A DNA stretch of 25,321 nucleotides from an uncultured Acidaminococcus sp. (GTDB lineage Bacteria; Bacillota; Negativicutes; Acidaminococcales; Acidaminococcaceae): assembly GCA_900538365.1 (NCBI GenBank), contig UPXT01000029.1:1-25321 (forward strand). Reading direction: 5' to 3'. This document shows positions 1 to 7,605 of the stretch, one piece after another (the stretch's first letter is position 1; every line of letters starts with the position of its first letter). Made by a program: the position numbers and the translations under genes. The notes beneath the pieces are model-generated. The model saw only the letters and a list, made by a program, of their open reading frames with translations. It was not told the DNA's origin and ran no database searches.

Positions 1-109
1 CGATAGCTAAGGGGTTCCACCTGTTCCCATGCCGAACACAGCAGTTAAGCCCTTACACGCCGAAAGTACTCGACTGGAAACGGTCCGGGAGGATAGGAAG
101 CTGCCGGTT
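1..109 (+). rRNA. rrf: 5S ribosomal RNA, 5' end cut off by the window
   Basis: The sequence carries the highly conserved 5S core, including CCCATGCCGAACAC at about 27-40 and GCAGTTAAGCCC shortly after it. The last bases, CTGCCGGTT, would pair with the missing 5' end to form helix I. About 109 nt of an expected 115-120 are present, so only some 8-10 nt are lost. A strong intrinsic terminator follows within a few bases, so this is probably the last gene of an rRNA operon whose 16S and 23S genes lie to the left. The exact 3' end is uncertain by a few bases. Confidence 0.95.
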
Positions 110-115
110 AGATTG

Positions 116-150
116 ACACCTCACTTGCCTTGTGCAGTGGGGTGTTTTTC
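116..150 (+). terminator. Intrinsic terminator of the rRNA operon
   Basis: ACACCTCACT (116-125) pairs with AGTGGGGTGT (136-145) through ten pairs, one of them G-U, and a T run follows at once. It lies just after the 5S 3' end and closes the rRNA transcript. Confidence 0.85.
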
Positions 151-630
151 TTGTGCCTGATGGCGCTTTGGCTGATGTTCCTTCTTTTGCGAGGGGCTCT
201 CCTAGCGAGTCTTTCCTGGGGCTTATTCCTTTCTTCTATTTGGATATGGCTTTCTTTTTGGATGGGGCAGTTGATTTTTGTTCGGGTCATCCATTTATTG
301 CGGTTAATTCGTTGATTTTTTATGTGGTCTATATAGGTATGACCAAGAGGACTTTATGTAAAGGGCATCTCTTTTTTTACGCAGGAAATACTGAGGAGTC
401 TTGAGCCGTCCAAAAAATAAGCGGATGTGGCAGGCTTCCCGTTTTATTTCCACACGGTCGGTGTGGGCAAGTGGCAGGCATCATTGTTCCTGTTTTGAAA
501 ATAAGGCTCTTTTTGCCTCGCCTTCTCATTGGCGGCAGTGATTTGTTCTTTTTTCTTTATTTAGATTACTTTTTTGCTGCATCGTTATGTTCCAAACTTC
601 ATAGCAAGATAGGTCATTTTTCTCAATTTT
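150..630. other. T-rich intergenic region with no credible gene
   Basis: This stretch between the rRNA terminator and the gntP promoter is T-rich on the + strand. The small open frames here lack ribosome sites and look hydrophobic only because of T-rich codons. No tRNA fold is visible. The only structure I note is a hairpin CCACAC/GTGTGG (450-455/461-466), flanked by a 9-bp direct repeat GTGGCAGGC at 427-435 and 471-479. Neither suggests a known element. Confidence 0.6.
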
Positions 631-662
631 TTGTATTCAATAGGACAAATTCGGTGTATACT
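631..662 (+). promoter_or_regulatory. Possible sigma-A promoter of the gntP permease gene
   Basis: A good -10 box, TATACT (657-662), lies about 95 bp upstream of the chosen start. The -35 is poor: TTGTAT at 631-636 gives a 20-bp spacer, and TATTCA at 634-639 gives 17 bp. It is offered because it is the best -10 in the 600-bp gap and leaves a leader containing the hairpins at 704-726. Confidence 0.35.
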
Positions 663-703
663 TGTTTGTAAGAACGGAAAGAGTTTTCTATTTCCCTCTT
701 TTT

Positions 704-726
704 CCCTTCCAGAAAGGGCTGGAAGG
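704..726 (+). promoter_or_regulatory. Leader hairpins, possibly alternative, upstream of gntP
   Basis: CCTTCCAG (705-712) and CTGGAAGG (719-726) form a perfect 8-bp stem with a 6-nt loop. A competing stem, CCCTT (704-708) with AAGGG (714-718), uses part of the same 5' arm. The bases after the 3' arm (CTGTTTACTATTT) are moderately T-rich, so the larger hairpin could act as a weak attenuator. A pyrimidine-rich tract precedes it at about 687-708. Function is inferred only. Confidence 0.35.
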
Positions 727-756
727 CTGTTTACTATTTGAAAGGAGTTGATTATT

Positions 757-2160
757 TTGACAGGTATACCTCTTATGATTGCATTTGTTCTTGCCATCAT
801 CATCATGATCCTTGCAATCTCCAAGTACAACATTCATCCCTTCCTGTCCATTTTGACTGTTTCCGTTATTTTTGGTATTATTGGCGGCATCCCATTGGTT
901 AAGACGGGAAAGGGCCTCGGGATTGCGGATGTTGTCAGTGCTGGTTTTGCTGGTACTTTCAATAGTATTGGCATTGTCATCATTATGGGGGCACTCGTTG
1001 GTGCTCTTCTCGAAAAGACGGGAGCTGCACTCAAGATGGCAGACTGCGTTGTTCGGCTTGTCGGGAAAAATAATACGTCCCTTGCCGTCCTTATTATGGG
1101 CTGGATCGTATCCATCCCTGTTTTCTGTGATAGCGGGTTTGTTATCCTGAATCCGATCCGGAAAGCTTTGGTACGCCGCACGCATGCTTCTGGCATCGCT
1201 ACAGCTGTAGCCATGAGCATGGGCCTTTATATTACCCACTGCTTCATTCCACCAACACCCGGTCCCATTGCTGCGGCAAATACCATTTACGAAGGTATGC
1301 AGATGGACACGAACCTGATCCTCGTCATTGCTATGGGGGCTTGTGCGTCCATCCTTCCGATGATTGCGGCCTACTTCTATGCCAACTACATTGGCGGTAA
1401 AATCAAGACCAAGGAAGAAAAGGCCATGGAAGCCGGAGAAGCCGGGGAAATGACGGAAACCTATGAAGAACTGATGAAAAGCTATGGTGAACTTCCCAGC
1501 GCTTTTATGAGCTTTGCTCCCATCATTGTGCCTATCCTTCTCATGGCCCTTTCAAGTGCCATGAACATGGCGGGGAATAAGATTCCTATCATAACTTTCC
1601 TCGGGACACCAATCATTGCCATCAGTGTCGGCGTCCTTCTTGGTATCCTGCTTTTTGTGTCCCGCCCCATGGAAGATAAGGCCAAGGCTTTTTATGAACT
1701 GACGAATGAAACCTTGAAGGTTTGCGGCCCCATCCTCTTTATTACGGCGGCTGGCGGTGTCCTGGGCAAGGTCATCGCTTCGACCAACATGGTTGCCTTT
1801 ATTAAGGCCAATTCGACGACCCTTGCGGGTCTTGGTATTTTCTTCCCCTTTATCCTCTCGGCTATCCTGAAGACGGCACAGGGGTCTTCCACCGTGGCCA
1901 TTACGACGACGGCAGGCATCATGGCTCCTCTTATGACGACCTTGGGCCTTGGTACCCCTATTCTTGCAGCGGTAACGGTCATCGCTATCGGGGCTGGGGC
2001 CATGACGGTCTCCCATGCCAACGACTCCTATTTCTGGGTTGTTACGAATTTTGGTGATATGGAAGTCCAAGATGGGTACCGGGCACAGACCTTTGGAACC
2101 TTTGTGACAGGGCTGGCTGCCATGCTCAATGTCTATATCATCTATCTGTTTGTTCGCTGA
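757..2160 (+). CDS. GntP-family permease (gluconate/organic acid:H+ symporter type)
   Basis: This predicted inner-membrane transporter of 467 residues is close to the usual 440-470 of the GntP family. Those proteins import gluconate and related sugar acids or hydroxy-acids, usually with protons; the substrate cannot be read from sequence. Family-like segments include GWIVSIPVFCDSGF near residues 115-128, the HCFIPPTPGP region, and a late GSSTVAITTTAG segment. Hydrophobic helices run nearly throughout, with one charged cytoplasmic loop at about 210-245. I chose the TTG at 757 because AAAGGAG (741-747) lies 9 nt upstream. The in-frame TTG at 748 directly abuts that ribosome site. The gene stands alone between the rRNA terminator and its own terminator; no sugar-acid kinase or dehydratase is adjacent. 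Confidence 0.9.
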   Translation: MTGIPLMIAFVLAIIIMILAISKYNIHPFLSILTVSVIFGIIGGIPLVKTGKGLGIADVVSAGFAGTFNSIGIVIIMGALVGALLEKTGAALKMADCVVRLVGKNNTSLAVLIMGWIVSIPVFCDSGFVILNPIRKALVRRTHASGIATAVAMSMGLYITHCFIPPTPGPIAAANTIYEGMQMDTNLILVIAMGACASILPMIAAYFYANYIGGKIKTKEEKAMEAGEAGEMTETYEELMKSYGELPSAFMSFAPIIVPILLMALSSAMNMAGNKIPIITFLGTPIIAISVGVLLGILLFVSRPMEDKAKAFYELTNETLKVCGPILFITAAGGVLGKVIASTNMVAFIKANSTTLAGLGIFFPFILSAILKTAQGSSTVAITTTAGIMAPLMTTLGLGTPILAAVTVIAIGAGAMTVSHANDSYFWVVTNFGDMEVQDGYRAQTFGTFVTGLAAMLNVYIIYLFVR

Positions 2161-2170
2161 AAAGCAGCTC

Positions 2171-2215
2171 GAAAGACTGTACGGAACCTCTTTTCCGTGC
2201 AGTCTTTTCTTTATT
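2171..2215 (+). terminator. Intrinsic terminator after the GntP permease gene
   Basis: AAAGACTGTACGGA (2172-2185) pairs with TCCGTGCAGTCTTT (2194-2207), a 14-position stem with one G-U pair and an 8-nt loop. TTCTTTATT follows. It separates the permease gene from the suf operon. Confidence 0.85.
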
Positions 2216-2247
2216 GTAGGAATTTCCCCTATTTATACTATGATATC

Positions 2248-2276
2248 TTGTACATTTTGGAAAAATGTCCTATAAT
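2248..2276 (+). promoter_or_regulatory. suf operon promoter P1
   Basis: TTGTAC (2248-2253), a 17-bp spacer and a perfect TATAAT (2271-2276) make a strong sigma-A-type promoter. Transcription from about 2283 would give a leader of roughly 195 nt before sufC. Confidence 0.7.
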
Positions 2277-2290
2277 GAATTCCGGTATCT

Positions 2291-2303
2291 TGATAGGATA
2301 TCA
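2291..2303. promoter_or_regulatory. 13-bp palindrome just downstream of suf P1, candidate operator
   Basis: TGATAGGATATCA is a perfect 5-3-5 inverted repeat about 8-20 bp downstream of the expected P1 start. In addition ATGATATC (2240-2247) and GATATCAT (2297-2304) flank P1 as an inverted pair. The position fits a repressor site, but I cannot name the regulator and no regulator gene is adjacent. Confidence 0.3.
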
Positions 2304-2312
2304 TGGATAAAT

Positions 2313-2328
2313 CGGGGAAATTGCCCCG
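2313..2328 (+). promoter_or_regulatory. GC-rich leader hairpin in the suf P1 transcript
   Basis: CGGGG (2313-2317) pairs with CCCCG (2324-2328) across a 6-nt AT-rich loop. No T run follows, so it is not a terminator. It would exist only in P1 transcripts and lies upstream of P2. Confidence 0.3.
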
Positions 2329-2383
2329 CTTGCACCGTGGATTCACGCATTTATGGGATTCTATGCCAACTGTAACATTTAAG

Positions 2384-2413
2384 TTGACAGAATAGGACGG
2401 AATAAGGTAGAAT
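2384..2413 (+). promoter_or_regulatory. suf operon promoter P2
   Basis: A consensus TTGACA (2384-2389), an 18-bp spacer and TAGAAT (2408-2413) lie about 65 bp upstream of the sufC start. An inverted repeat CAACT (2367-2371)/AGTTG (2382-2386) overlaps the -35 box and could serve a regulator. Together with P1 this gives tandem promoters. Confidence 0.65.
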
Positions 2414-2477
2414 TCACTGTAAAGGAATATGATTTAAATTCTATCGTAGGATCATACAAGTAAGAGAGGTTAGAGAC

Positions 2478-3215
2478 ATGAGTGAACTATTACGAGTCGA
2501 AGGGCTGCATGTGGCTGTCGAAGGAAAGGAAATCCTCAAGGGACTTGATCTGGTCATCAATAAGGGCGAGACCCATGTCATTATGGGGTCCAATGGGGCT
2601 GGCAAATCGACCCTTTTCAATGCAGTCATGGGGAATCCAAAATATGTGGTCACGGCAGGCCATATCTATCTGGAAGGAAAGGAGATTACTCACGAACCGG
2701 TCAATGAACGGGCTAAAGCGGGGATTTTCATGGCCTTTCAGAATCCTATCTCTGTCCAGGGTATTTCTGTTGAAAACTTCATTCGCAATGCCAAGAGTAC
2801 GGTTAGCGGTGAGACTCAGCGAATCATGCCCTTCCGCAAGAAGCTGCATAAGCAGATGGATGCCCTTAAGATGGATCGCTCCTATGCAGACCGTTATGTC
2901 AATGATGGGTTTTCCGGCGGGGAACGCAAGAAAAACGAGATTCTCCAGATGACCATGCTCGAGCCGAAACTGACCATGCTCGATGAAATTGACTCCGGTC
3001 TTGATGTTGACGCTGTCCGCATCGTATCAGAAGCCGTCAACGAATATCACAATGAGGACAACTCCCTCCTAATCATTACGCACCATAGTGAGATCCTGCA
3101 AAAACTCCATCCCGATGTGGTCCATGTCCTCATTGCTGGCAAGATTGTCAAGAGCGGTGATGCTTCCCTCATCCGTGAGATTGAGGAAAACGGCTACGAC
3201 GCCTATAAGAACTGA
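2478..3215 (+). CDS. sufC: SufC, Fe-S cluster assembly ATPase
   Basis: This is a soluble ABC-type ATPase of the SUF scaffold; it binds SufB and SufD and drives conformational change during cluster assembly. In 245 residues it carries Walker A GSNGAGKS (37-44), the Q-loop around Q88, an ABC signature FSGGE (145-149), Walker B LTMLDE (165-170), the D-loop SGLD (173-176) and a switch histidine in THH (201-203). The length is normal (E. coli SufC is about 248). The signature plus the SufB/SufD neighbours separate it from transporter ATPases. A GAGAGG ribosome site lies 8 nt before the ATG. It is the first gene of the operon, behind two promoters, and is followed after a few bases by sufB. Confidence 0.97.
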   Translation: MSELLRVEGLHVAVEGKEILKGLDLVINKGETHVIMGSNGAGKSTLFNAVMGNPKYVVTAGHIYLEGKEITHEPVNERAKAGIFMAFQNPISVQGISVENFIRNAKSTVSGETQRIMPFRKKLHKQMDALKMDRSYADRYVNDGFSGGERKKNEILQMTMLEPKLTMLDEIDSGLDVDAVRIVSEAVNEYHNEDNSLLIITHHSEILQKLHPDVVHVLIAGKIVKSGDASLIREIEENGYDAYKN

Positions 3216-3231
3216 TAGGTAGGTGAGCACT

Positions 3232-4665
3232 ATGTCGGAAGAAAAGAGAACCGGATTGGACGAGGAAAAGAAGATTTTCGATTCCGTCGACAATCTCGGA
3301 AACATGTATAACTTCAGGAATGACTTCAAGTATTCCTATAAGACCGATGCCGGCCTGACACCGGACATCGTCCGGGAGATTTCCGAAAAGAAGGATGAGC
3401 CGAAATGGATGCTTGACTTCCGCCTGAAATCCCTTGATATCTATAATCAAATGCCATACCCGGTGTGGGGCCCTGACATCAGCGGTCTTGACATGGCCAA
3501 TATCGTCACCTATGTCCGTCCTGATACGCAGATGAAGGCAGACTGGAACGATGTTCCTGATGATATCAAAGATACCTTCGACCGCTTGGGCATCCCAGAA
3601 GCGGAAAAGACCTCCCTTGCGGGTGTGGGTGCCCAGTATGACTCGGAAGTCGTTTATCACAGCATCCAGGAAGACCTCGTCAAGCAAGGCGTTGTTTATA
3701 CAGATTTTGATACAGCCCTCAAGGAATATGAAGAGATCGTCAAGAGCCACTTCATGAAGCTTGTTCCGCCTACAGATCACAAGTTTGCCGCGCTGCACGG
3801 CGCTGTTTGGTCTGGCGGCTCCTTCGTCTATGTTCCTGACGGAATTGATGTCGAAATTCCGCTGCAGAGCTATTTCCGTCTCAACGCACCGGGCGCTGGA
3901 CAGTTTGAACATACCCTGATCATTGTCGGCAAAGGGGCCAAGGTTCATTTCATCGAAGGCTGCAGTGCCCCGAAATACAATGTGGCTAACCTTCATGCTG
4001 GCTGTGTTGAACTTTTCGTTGGCGATGAAGCCACCCTGACTTATTCGACAATCGAAAACTGGTCGAAGAATATGTATAACATGAATACGAAGCGCTGTGT
4101 CGTTGGTAAGAACGGGACCATCAATTGGGTTACCGGTTCCTTCGGCTCCCATACATCCTGCTTGTATCCTATGAGCATCCTCAATGGGGAAGGCGCCCAC
4201 TGTGAGTTTACAGGAGTCACGTTTGCCGGTAAGGGACAGTATCTTGATACGGGTTCCAAGGTAATCCATAATGCTCCGAATACGACGAGCAACATTAATT
4301 CCAAATCCATTTCCAAAGATGGCGGCGTCTGCATCTATCGAGGCAGCGTGGTCATTGGGGAAAAGGCAGAAGGGGCCAAGTCGAACGTCAGCTGTGAATC
4401 CCTTATGCTGGATGAGCAGTCCCAGTCCGATACGATCCCTGCCATTGTCATCAAGAATGACAATGTGGACCTTGGTCATGAAGCGAAGATCGGCCGTATT
4501 TCCGATGAAGCCATCTTCTATCTTATGAGCCGCGGCCTGAGTGAAGACGAAGCACGGGCCATGTTGGTTCGGGGGTTTGTTGAACCGGTTTCGAAGGCAC
4601 TGCCGCTTGAGTATGCTGTCGAAATGAACAATTTGATCAATTTGGAACTCAAGGGTTCCATGTAA
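3232..4665 (+). CDS. sufB: SufB, Fe-S cluster scaffold protein
   Basis: SufB is the scaffold subunit that receives sulfur and iron in the SufBC2D complex. The 477-residue protein has the right-handed beta-helix character of the SufB/SufD family, and a C-terminal block beginning SRGLSEDEA near residue 433 that is typical of these proteins. C388, in NVSCESLM, aligns by context with the E. coli SufB cysteine proposed as the cluster-assembly site; this assignment is mine, by eye. Two starts are possible, GTG at 3223 and ATG at 3232. I prefer the ATG because AGGTGAG (3221-3227) sits 4 nt ahead of it, whereas the GTG lies inside that site. It follows sufC closely and precedes sufD. Confidence 0.96.
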   Translation: MSEEKRTGLDEEKKIFDSVDNLGNMYNFRNDFKYSYKTDAGLTPDIVREISEKKDEPKWMLDFRLKSLDIYNQMPYPVWGPDISGLDMANIVTYVRPDTQMKADWNDVPDDIKDTFDRLGIPEAEKTSLAGVGAQYDSEVVYHSIQEDLVKQGVVYTDFDTALKEYEEIVKSHFMKLVPPTDHKFAALHGAVWSGGSFVYVPDGIDVEIPLQSYFRLNAPGAGQFEHTLIIVGKGAKVHFIEGCSAPKYNVANLHAGCVELFVGDEATLTYSTIENWSKNMYNMNTKRCVVGKNGTINWVTGSFGSHTSCLYPMSILNGEGAHCEFTGVTFAGKGQYLDTGSKVIHNAPNTTSNINSKSISKDGGVCIYRGSVVIGEKAEGAKSNVSCESLMLDEQSQSDTIPAIVIKNDNVDLGHEAKIGRISDEAIFYLMSRGLSEDEARAMLVRGFVEPVSKALPLEYAVEMNNLINLELKGSM

Positions 4666-4679
4666 GGAGGTAGGAGAGC

Positions 4680-5801
4680 ATGAAACAGATTTTCAATGAA
4701 CTGCCTCGTCCTACTTTCCGTTGGATGAGGGTAAACCATCAGGAACTGGAAACCCCGGAAGTAGAGCTTGTTCCTGATGCTGCTGTAGAAGAACGGCATG
4801 AAGGCCCTGCTGAAGTAACCTTCTTTACGGGCCGCCGCGTTCCGGATCTGGGGGACTTTGCCGGTGCCAGCCGAGAATCCTTGGAGGACGCACTGGATAA
4901 GGGCAATGTAAACTGTGAAATCAGTGTCAAGGAGGGGGAAAAAGCCAAGGTATGGCTCGATTACAGCCTCTCAGAGATGATTCCTGCCCTTATTGGACAG
5001 CTTTATATCAAGGCAGGCAAAAATAGTGATATCGAGATTTTTACGACTTTCGAAGGGGATGCTCCGGACGGACTCGTCAATGTTCTCTTTTATGTAGAGG
5101 CTGGTGAGAACGCAAAAGTGACTGTCAGTAAGGTCCAGATTCATGGCAGCCGTGTCCGTCACATTGACCAGCGCTATACCCATGATGGCAGGGGCAGCAA
5201 AGTAAAATTTGTCTCTGCTGAAGTGGGCAGCAAGGAAACCTTGGTCTATGTCCGCACGGACCTAGATCATGATGAGTCGGACTTCAAGAGCCAGACCATG
5301 TATCTTGGCAGTGAAAAACAGCTCTTTGATTTTTCCTATTGGGTTCCGACCCAAGGGGTCAAGACCAATACAGACATCCTCACGACGGGGGCGCTCATGG
5401 GAACCAGCCGCAAATATTTCCGCGGCACCATTGATTTCCTGCGAGGCGGCAAGAAAGCCGTGGGCAACGAAGAAGATACATGCCTGCTCCTAAATAAGGG
5501 CGTCCATTCCATTTCCGTTCCGTTGCTCCTTTGCAAGGAAGATGATGTCGTTGGCAACCATGCCGCAAGTTCCGGCCAGGTTGATCCCGATATGCTTTTT
5601 TATCTGATGAGCCGCGGTCTCAGCGAAAACGGCGCTCGTCTTGTCATTGTTGAATCCAATATCCGTCCGGTCATTGACCAGTTAGGCGATGAAACCCTGG
5701 CGAACAAGGCTCTCCGGGCAGTACGCGAGAAAATGGAGTTTTGTACCCAGAAAGGAATTTGCGATGAAAAATGTACGGAAAGACTTCCCAATCTTAACTA
5801 A
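4680..5801 (+). CDS. sufD: SufD, Fe-S cluster assembly protein
   Basis: SufD partners SufB and SufC in the scaffold complex and is linked to iron entry. The 373-residue protein shares the C-terminal family block with SufB: FYLMSRGLSEN followed by an RPVIDQLGDE tail. The GNHAASSGQVD segment contains H294, placed like the conserved SufD histidine that works with the SufB cysteine in E. coli. The variable N-terminal 100 residues contain a short FTGRRVPDLGDF segment. AAGGAGG at 4664-4670 overlaps the sufB stop codon and lies 9 nt before the ATG, so the two genes are closely coupled. The 3' end overlaps sufS by 38 nt in another frame. Confidence 0.95.
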   Translation: MKQIFNELPRPTFRWMRVNHQELETPEVELVPDAAVEERHEGPAEVTFFTGRRVPDLGDFAGASRESLEDALDKGNVNCEISVKEGEKAKVWLDYSLSEMIPALIGQLYIKAGKNSDIEIFTTFEGDAPDGLVNVLFYVEAGENAKVTVSKVQIHGSRVRHIDQRYTHDGRGSKVKFVSAEVGSKETLVYVRTDLDHDESDFKSQTMYLGSEKQLFDFSYWVPTQGVKTNTDILTTGALMGTSRKYFRGTIDFLRGGKKAVGNEEDTCLLLNKGVHSISVPLLLCKEDDVVGNHAASSGQVDPDMLFYLMSRGLSENGARLVIVESNIRPVIDQLGDETLANKALRAVREKMEFCTQKGICDEKCTERLPNLN

Positions 5802-6984
5802 AAAGGTCAATGGTCATCCCCTTGTTTATTTCGACAATGCGGCAACGACCCAAAAGCCCTATCAGGTCATCCATGCCATGGTGGACCTATTGGAACACTA
5901 TAATGGAAACCCCCATCGTGGGGCCCATACCCTCAGCATTGAAGCCACGGAATTGTATGACAGCGCCCGTGAAGCCGTCGCCCGCTTCATCAATGCCAAG
6001 AGTGCCGATGAAGTCATTTTCGTCCGCAATACGACGGAAGCCCTGAATTTGGTGGCCAGAAGCTATGGGGAAGCCAATCTCCATACAGGGGATAAAATCG
6101 TGATCCCCATTTCTGAGCACCATTCCGATATTGTGCCTTGGCAGCGTGTGGCAAGTCGTACAGGGGCTCAGCTTGTGTATATGTATCTTGATGAAGAAGG
6201 CCATTTTACAGATGAAGACCTGGCAAAGATCGACGAAAAGACAAAGATCGTGGCTTTTGCAGCAGTCAGCAATGTCCTTGGGATGAAGCGTCCCATTGAA
6301 AAGATCATTGAAAAGGCGCATGCAGTTGGCGCGATTGCTGTCCTTGATGGGGCCCAGTCTGCACCACACATGAAGAGTGATGTCCAGAAGTGGGATTGTG
6401 ATTTCTATGCTTTTAGCGGCCATAAGATGATGGGCTCTGCTGGCACGGGTGTCCTTTATGGCAAGAAGAAACTTCTTAATGCCATGGAACCTTTCCTTTC
6501 TGGCGGGGACATGATTGAATATGTACAGGAACAGAGTACGACATTTGAACAGGTCCCGTTTAAATTTGAAGCGGGGACGGAAAATGTGGAAGGGGCGGTT
6601 GCCCTTCATGCAGCCATTGATTATCTCGATGACCTTGGGTTTGATGAAATCGAGCGTCATGAATATGAATTGACCAAGCACTGTCTTGAAGGCCTGATGA
6701 AGCTTCCGTATGTCCATATCCTGGGCAGCAAGGATCCTGAAGAAAAGGTCGGTGTCATTGCCTTTACCATTGATGGTGTGCATCCTCACGATGTGGCGAC
6801 GATTCTTGACAGCTATGGCATTGCCATCCGCAGCGGCCATCATTGCGCCCAGCCTTTGGGGCATCATCTTCATGTCGAAGCATCGAATCGTGCCAGTTTC
6901 TATATTTATAACACCATCGAAGAAGTGGACTACTTCCTGGATAAGCTTCCTCTTGTCCGGAAACAGATGGGATTCAAGGATTAA
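5764..6984 (+). CDS. sufS: SufS, group II cysteine desulfurase
   Basis: This PLP-dependent enzyme removes sulfur from L-cysteine, leaves alanine, and passes the persulfide to SufU. The 406 residues match the E. coli SufS length exactly. The N-terminal FDNAATTQKP block, the EHHSD region, the PLP-lysine motif SGHK (K221) and the catalytic C361 in SGHHCAQP are all present; the motif around the cysteine is the group II (SufS/CsdA) form. The open frame extends 25 codons upstream, but the ATG at 5764 has AAAGGA (5751-5756) 7 nt ahead and gives the expected family N-terminus. The start therefore lies inside the sufD 3' end. Confidence 0.96.
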   Translation: MKNVRKDFPILTKKVNGHPLVYFDNAATTQKPYQVIHAMVDLLEHYNGNPHRGAHTLSIEATELYDSAREAVARFINAKSADEVIFVRNTTEALNLVARSYGEANLHTGDKIVIPISEHHSDIVPWQRVASRTGAQLVYMYLDEEGHFTDEDLAKIDEKTKIVAFAAVSNVLGMKRPIEKIIEKAHAVGAIAVLDGAQSAPHMKSDVQKWDCDFYAFSGHKMMGSAGTGVLYGKKKLLNAMEPFLSGGDMIEYVQEQSTTFEQVPFKFEAGTENVEGAVALHAAIDYLDDLGFDEIERHEYELTKHCLEGLMKLPYVHILGSKDPEEKVGVIAFTIDGVHPHDVATILDSYGIAIRSGHHCAQPLGHHLHVEASNRASFYIYNTIEEVDYFLDKLPLVRKQMGFKD

Positions 6985-6996
6985 AAGGGTGGTACA

Positions 6997-7452
6997 ATGA
7001 GCAGCGTGGATATGAATCAACTTTATTCGGACATCATTCTGGAACATAACCAGAACCAGATGAACAAACGTGCCTTGGATAAGTTCACGCTCCAGGAGCA
7101 TGGACATAATCCGAGCTGTGGTGATGACATTACCCTCCAGGCCGATATCGAAGGCGGCATCGTCAAGGATGCAGCCTATACGGGCCATGGCTGTGCCATC
7201 AGCCAGGCTTCAGCGGACATGATGATTGACCTCATCAAGGGCAAATCAGTCAAGGAAGCACTCCGTCTGGTCGACCTCTTCCTCGATATGATCAAACGGG
7301 AAGTGACCGATGACGATGAACTGGAAGAGTTGGAAGATGCCATCAGCCTAAAGAACATCTCCAATATGCCGGCTCGTGTCAAATGTGCTGTCCTTGCTTG
7401 GCATACGTTGAAAGAAGCCCTTTCTGGCGATAAGGAAGCATCCAATCAATAA
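6997..7452 (+). CDS. sufU: SufU, zinc-dependent sulfur acceptor for SufS
   Basis: SufU takes the persulfide from SufS and hands it to SufBCD; in Gram-positive-type SUF systems it replaces SufE. The zinc ligand set is visible: C41 and D43 in SCGDD, C66 in GHGCAIS and C130 in RVKCAVL, at spacing close to the Bacillus protein. At 151 residues it has the usual SufU length, and the insertion between C66 and C130 distinguishes SufU from IscU. An AGGG-type site precedes the ATG. It is the last gene of the operon and is followed by a terminator. No SufE, SufA or SufT gene is seen nearby. Confidence 0.94.
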   Translation: MSSVDMNQLYSDIILEHNQNQMNKRALDKFTLQEHGHNPSCGDDITLQADIEGGIVKDAAYTGHGCAISQASADMMIDLIKGKSVKEALRLVDLFLDMIKREVTDDDELEELEDAISLKNISNMPARVKCAVLAWHTLKEALSGDKEASNQ

Positions 7453-7466
7453 TGTATTTACTGCTG

Positions 7467-7499
7467 GCTGCCGTGCCCAAACGGGTATGGCAGCTTTTT
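7467..7499 (+). terminator. Intrinsic terminator of the suf operon
   Basis: GCTGCCGTGCCC (7467-7478) pairs with GGGTATGGCAGC (7483-7494), twelve pairs including two G-U, with a 4-nt loop. A five-T run follows. Confidence 0.9.
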
Positions 7500-7533
7500 A
7501 ATGCCTGGAATGAGCGGAAAATCCGTAAAGTTC

Positions 7534-7563
7534 TATACAAAGTTTTTCAGTTTGTAGTATAAT
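7534..7563 (+). promoter_or_regulatory. Promoter of pnp
   Basis: TATACA (7534-7539), an 18-bp spacer and a perfect TATAAT (7558-7563) lie 42 bp before the pnp start codon. The short leader has no obvious RNase III-type hairpin like that of enteric pnp. Confidence 0.5.
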
Positions 7564-7605
7564 CTATGGGTAATGCTTAACGAGTCAATAAGGAGGATGC
7601 AGAGG

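Noticed and set aside
130..404. Small hydrophobic open frames on the + strand after the 5S gene
   Set aside because: They begin inside the rRNA terminator, lack ribosome sites, and their hydrophobicity follows from T-rich DNA.
427..479. Direct repeat GTGGCAGGC pair as a mobile element footprint
   Set aside because: Only 9 bp, 35 bp apart, with no terminal inverted repeats or transposase remnant; chance similarity is likely.
3169..4479. Long - strand open frame opposite sufB (436 codons), and similar ones opposite sufS and tkt
   Set aside because: All lie fully antisense to well-recognised genes, without motifs or credible ribosome sites.
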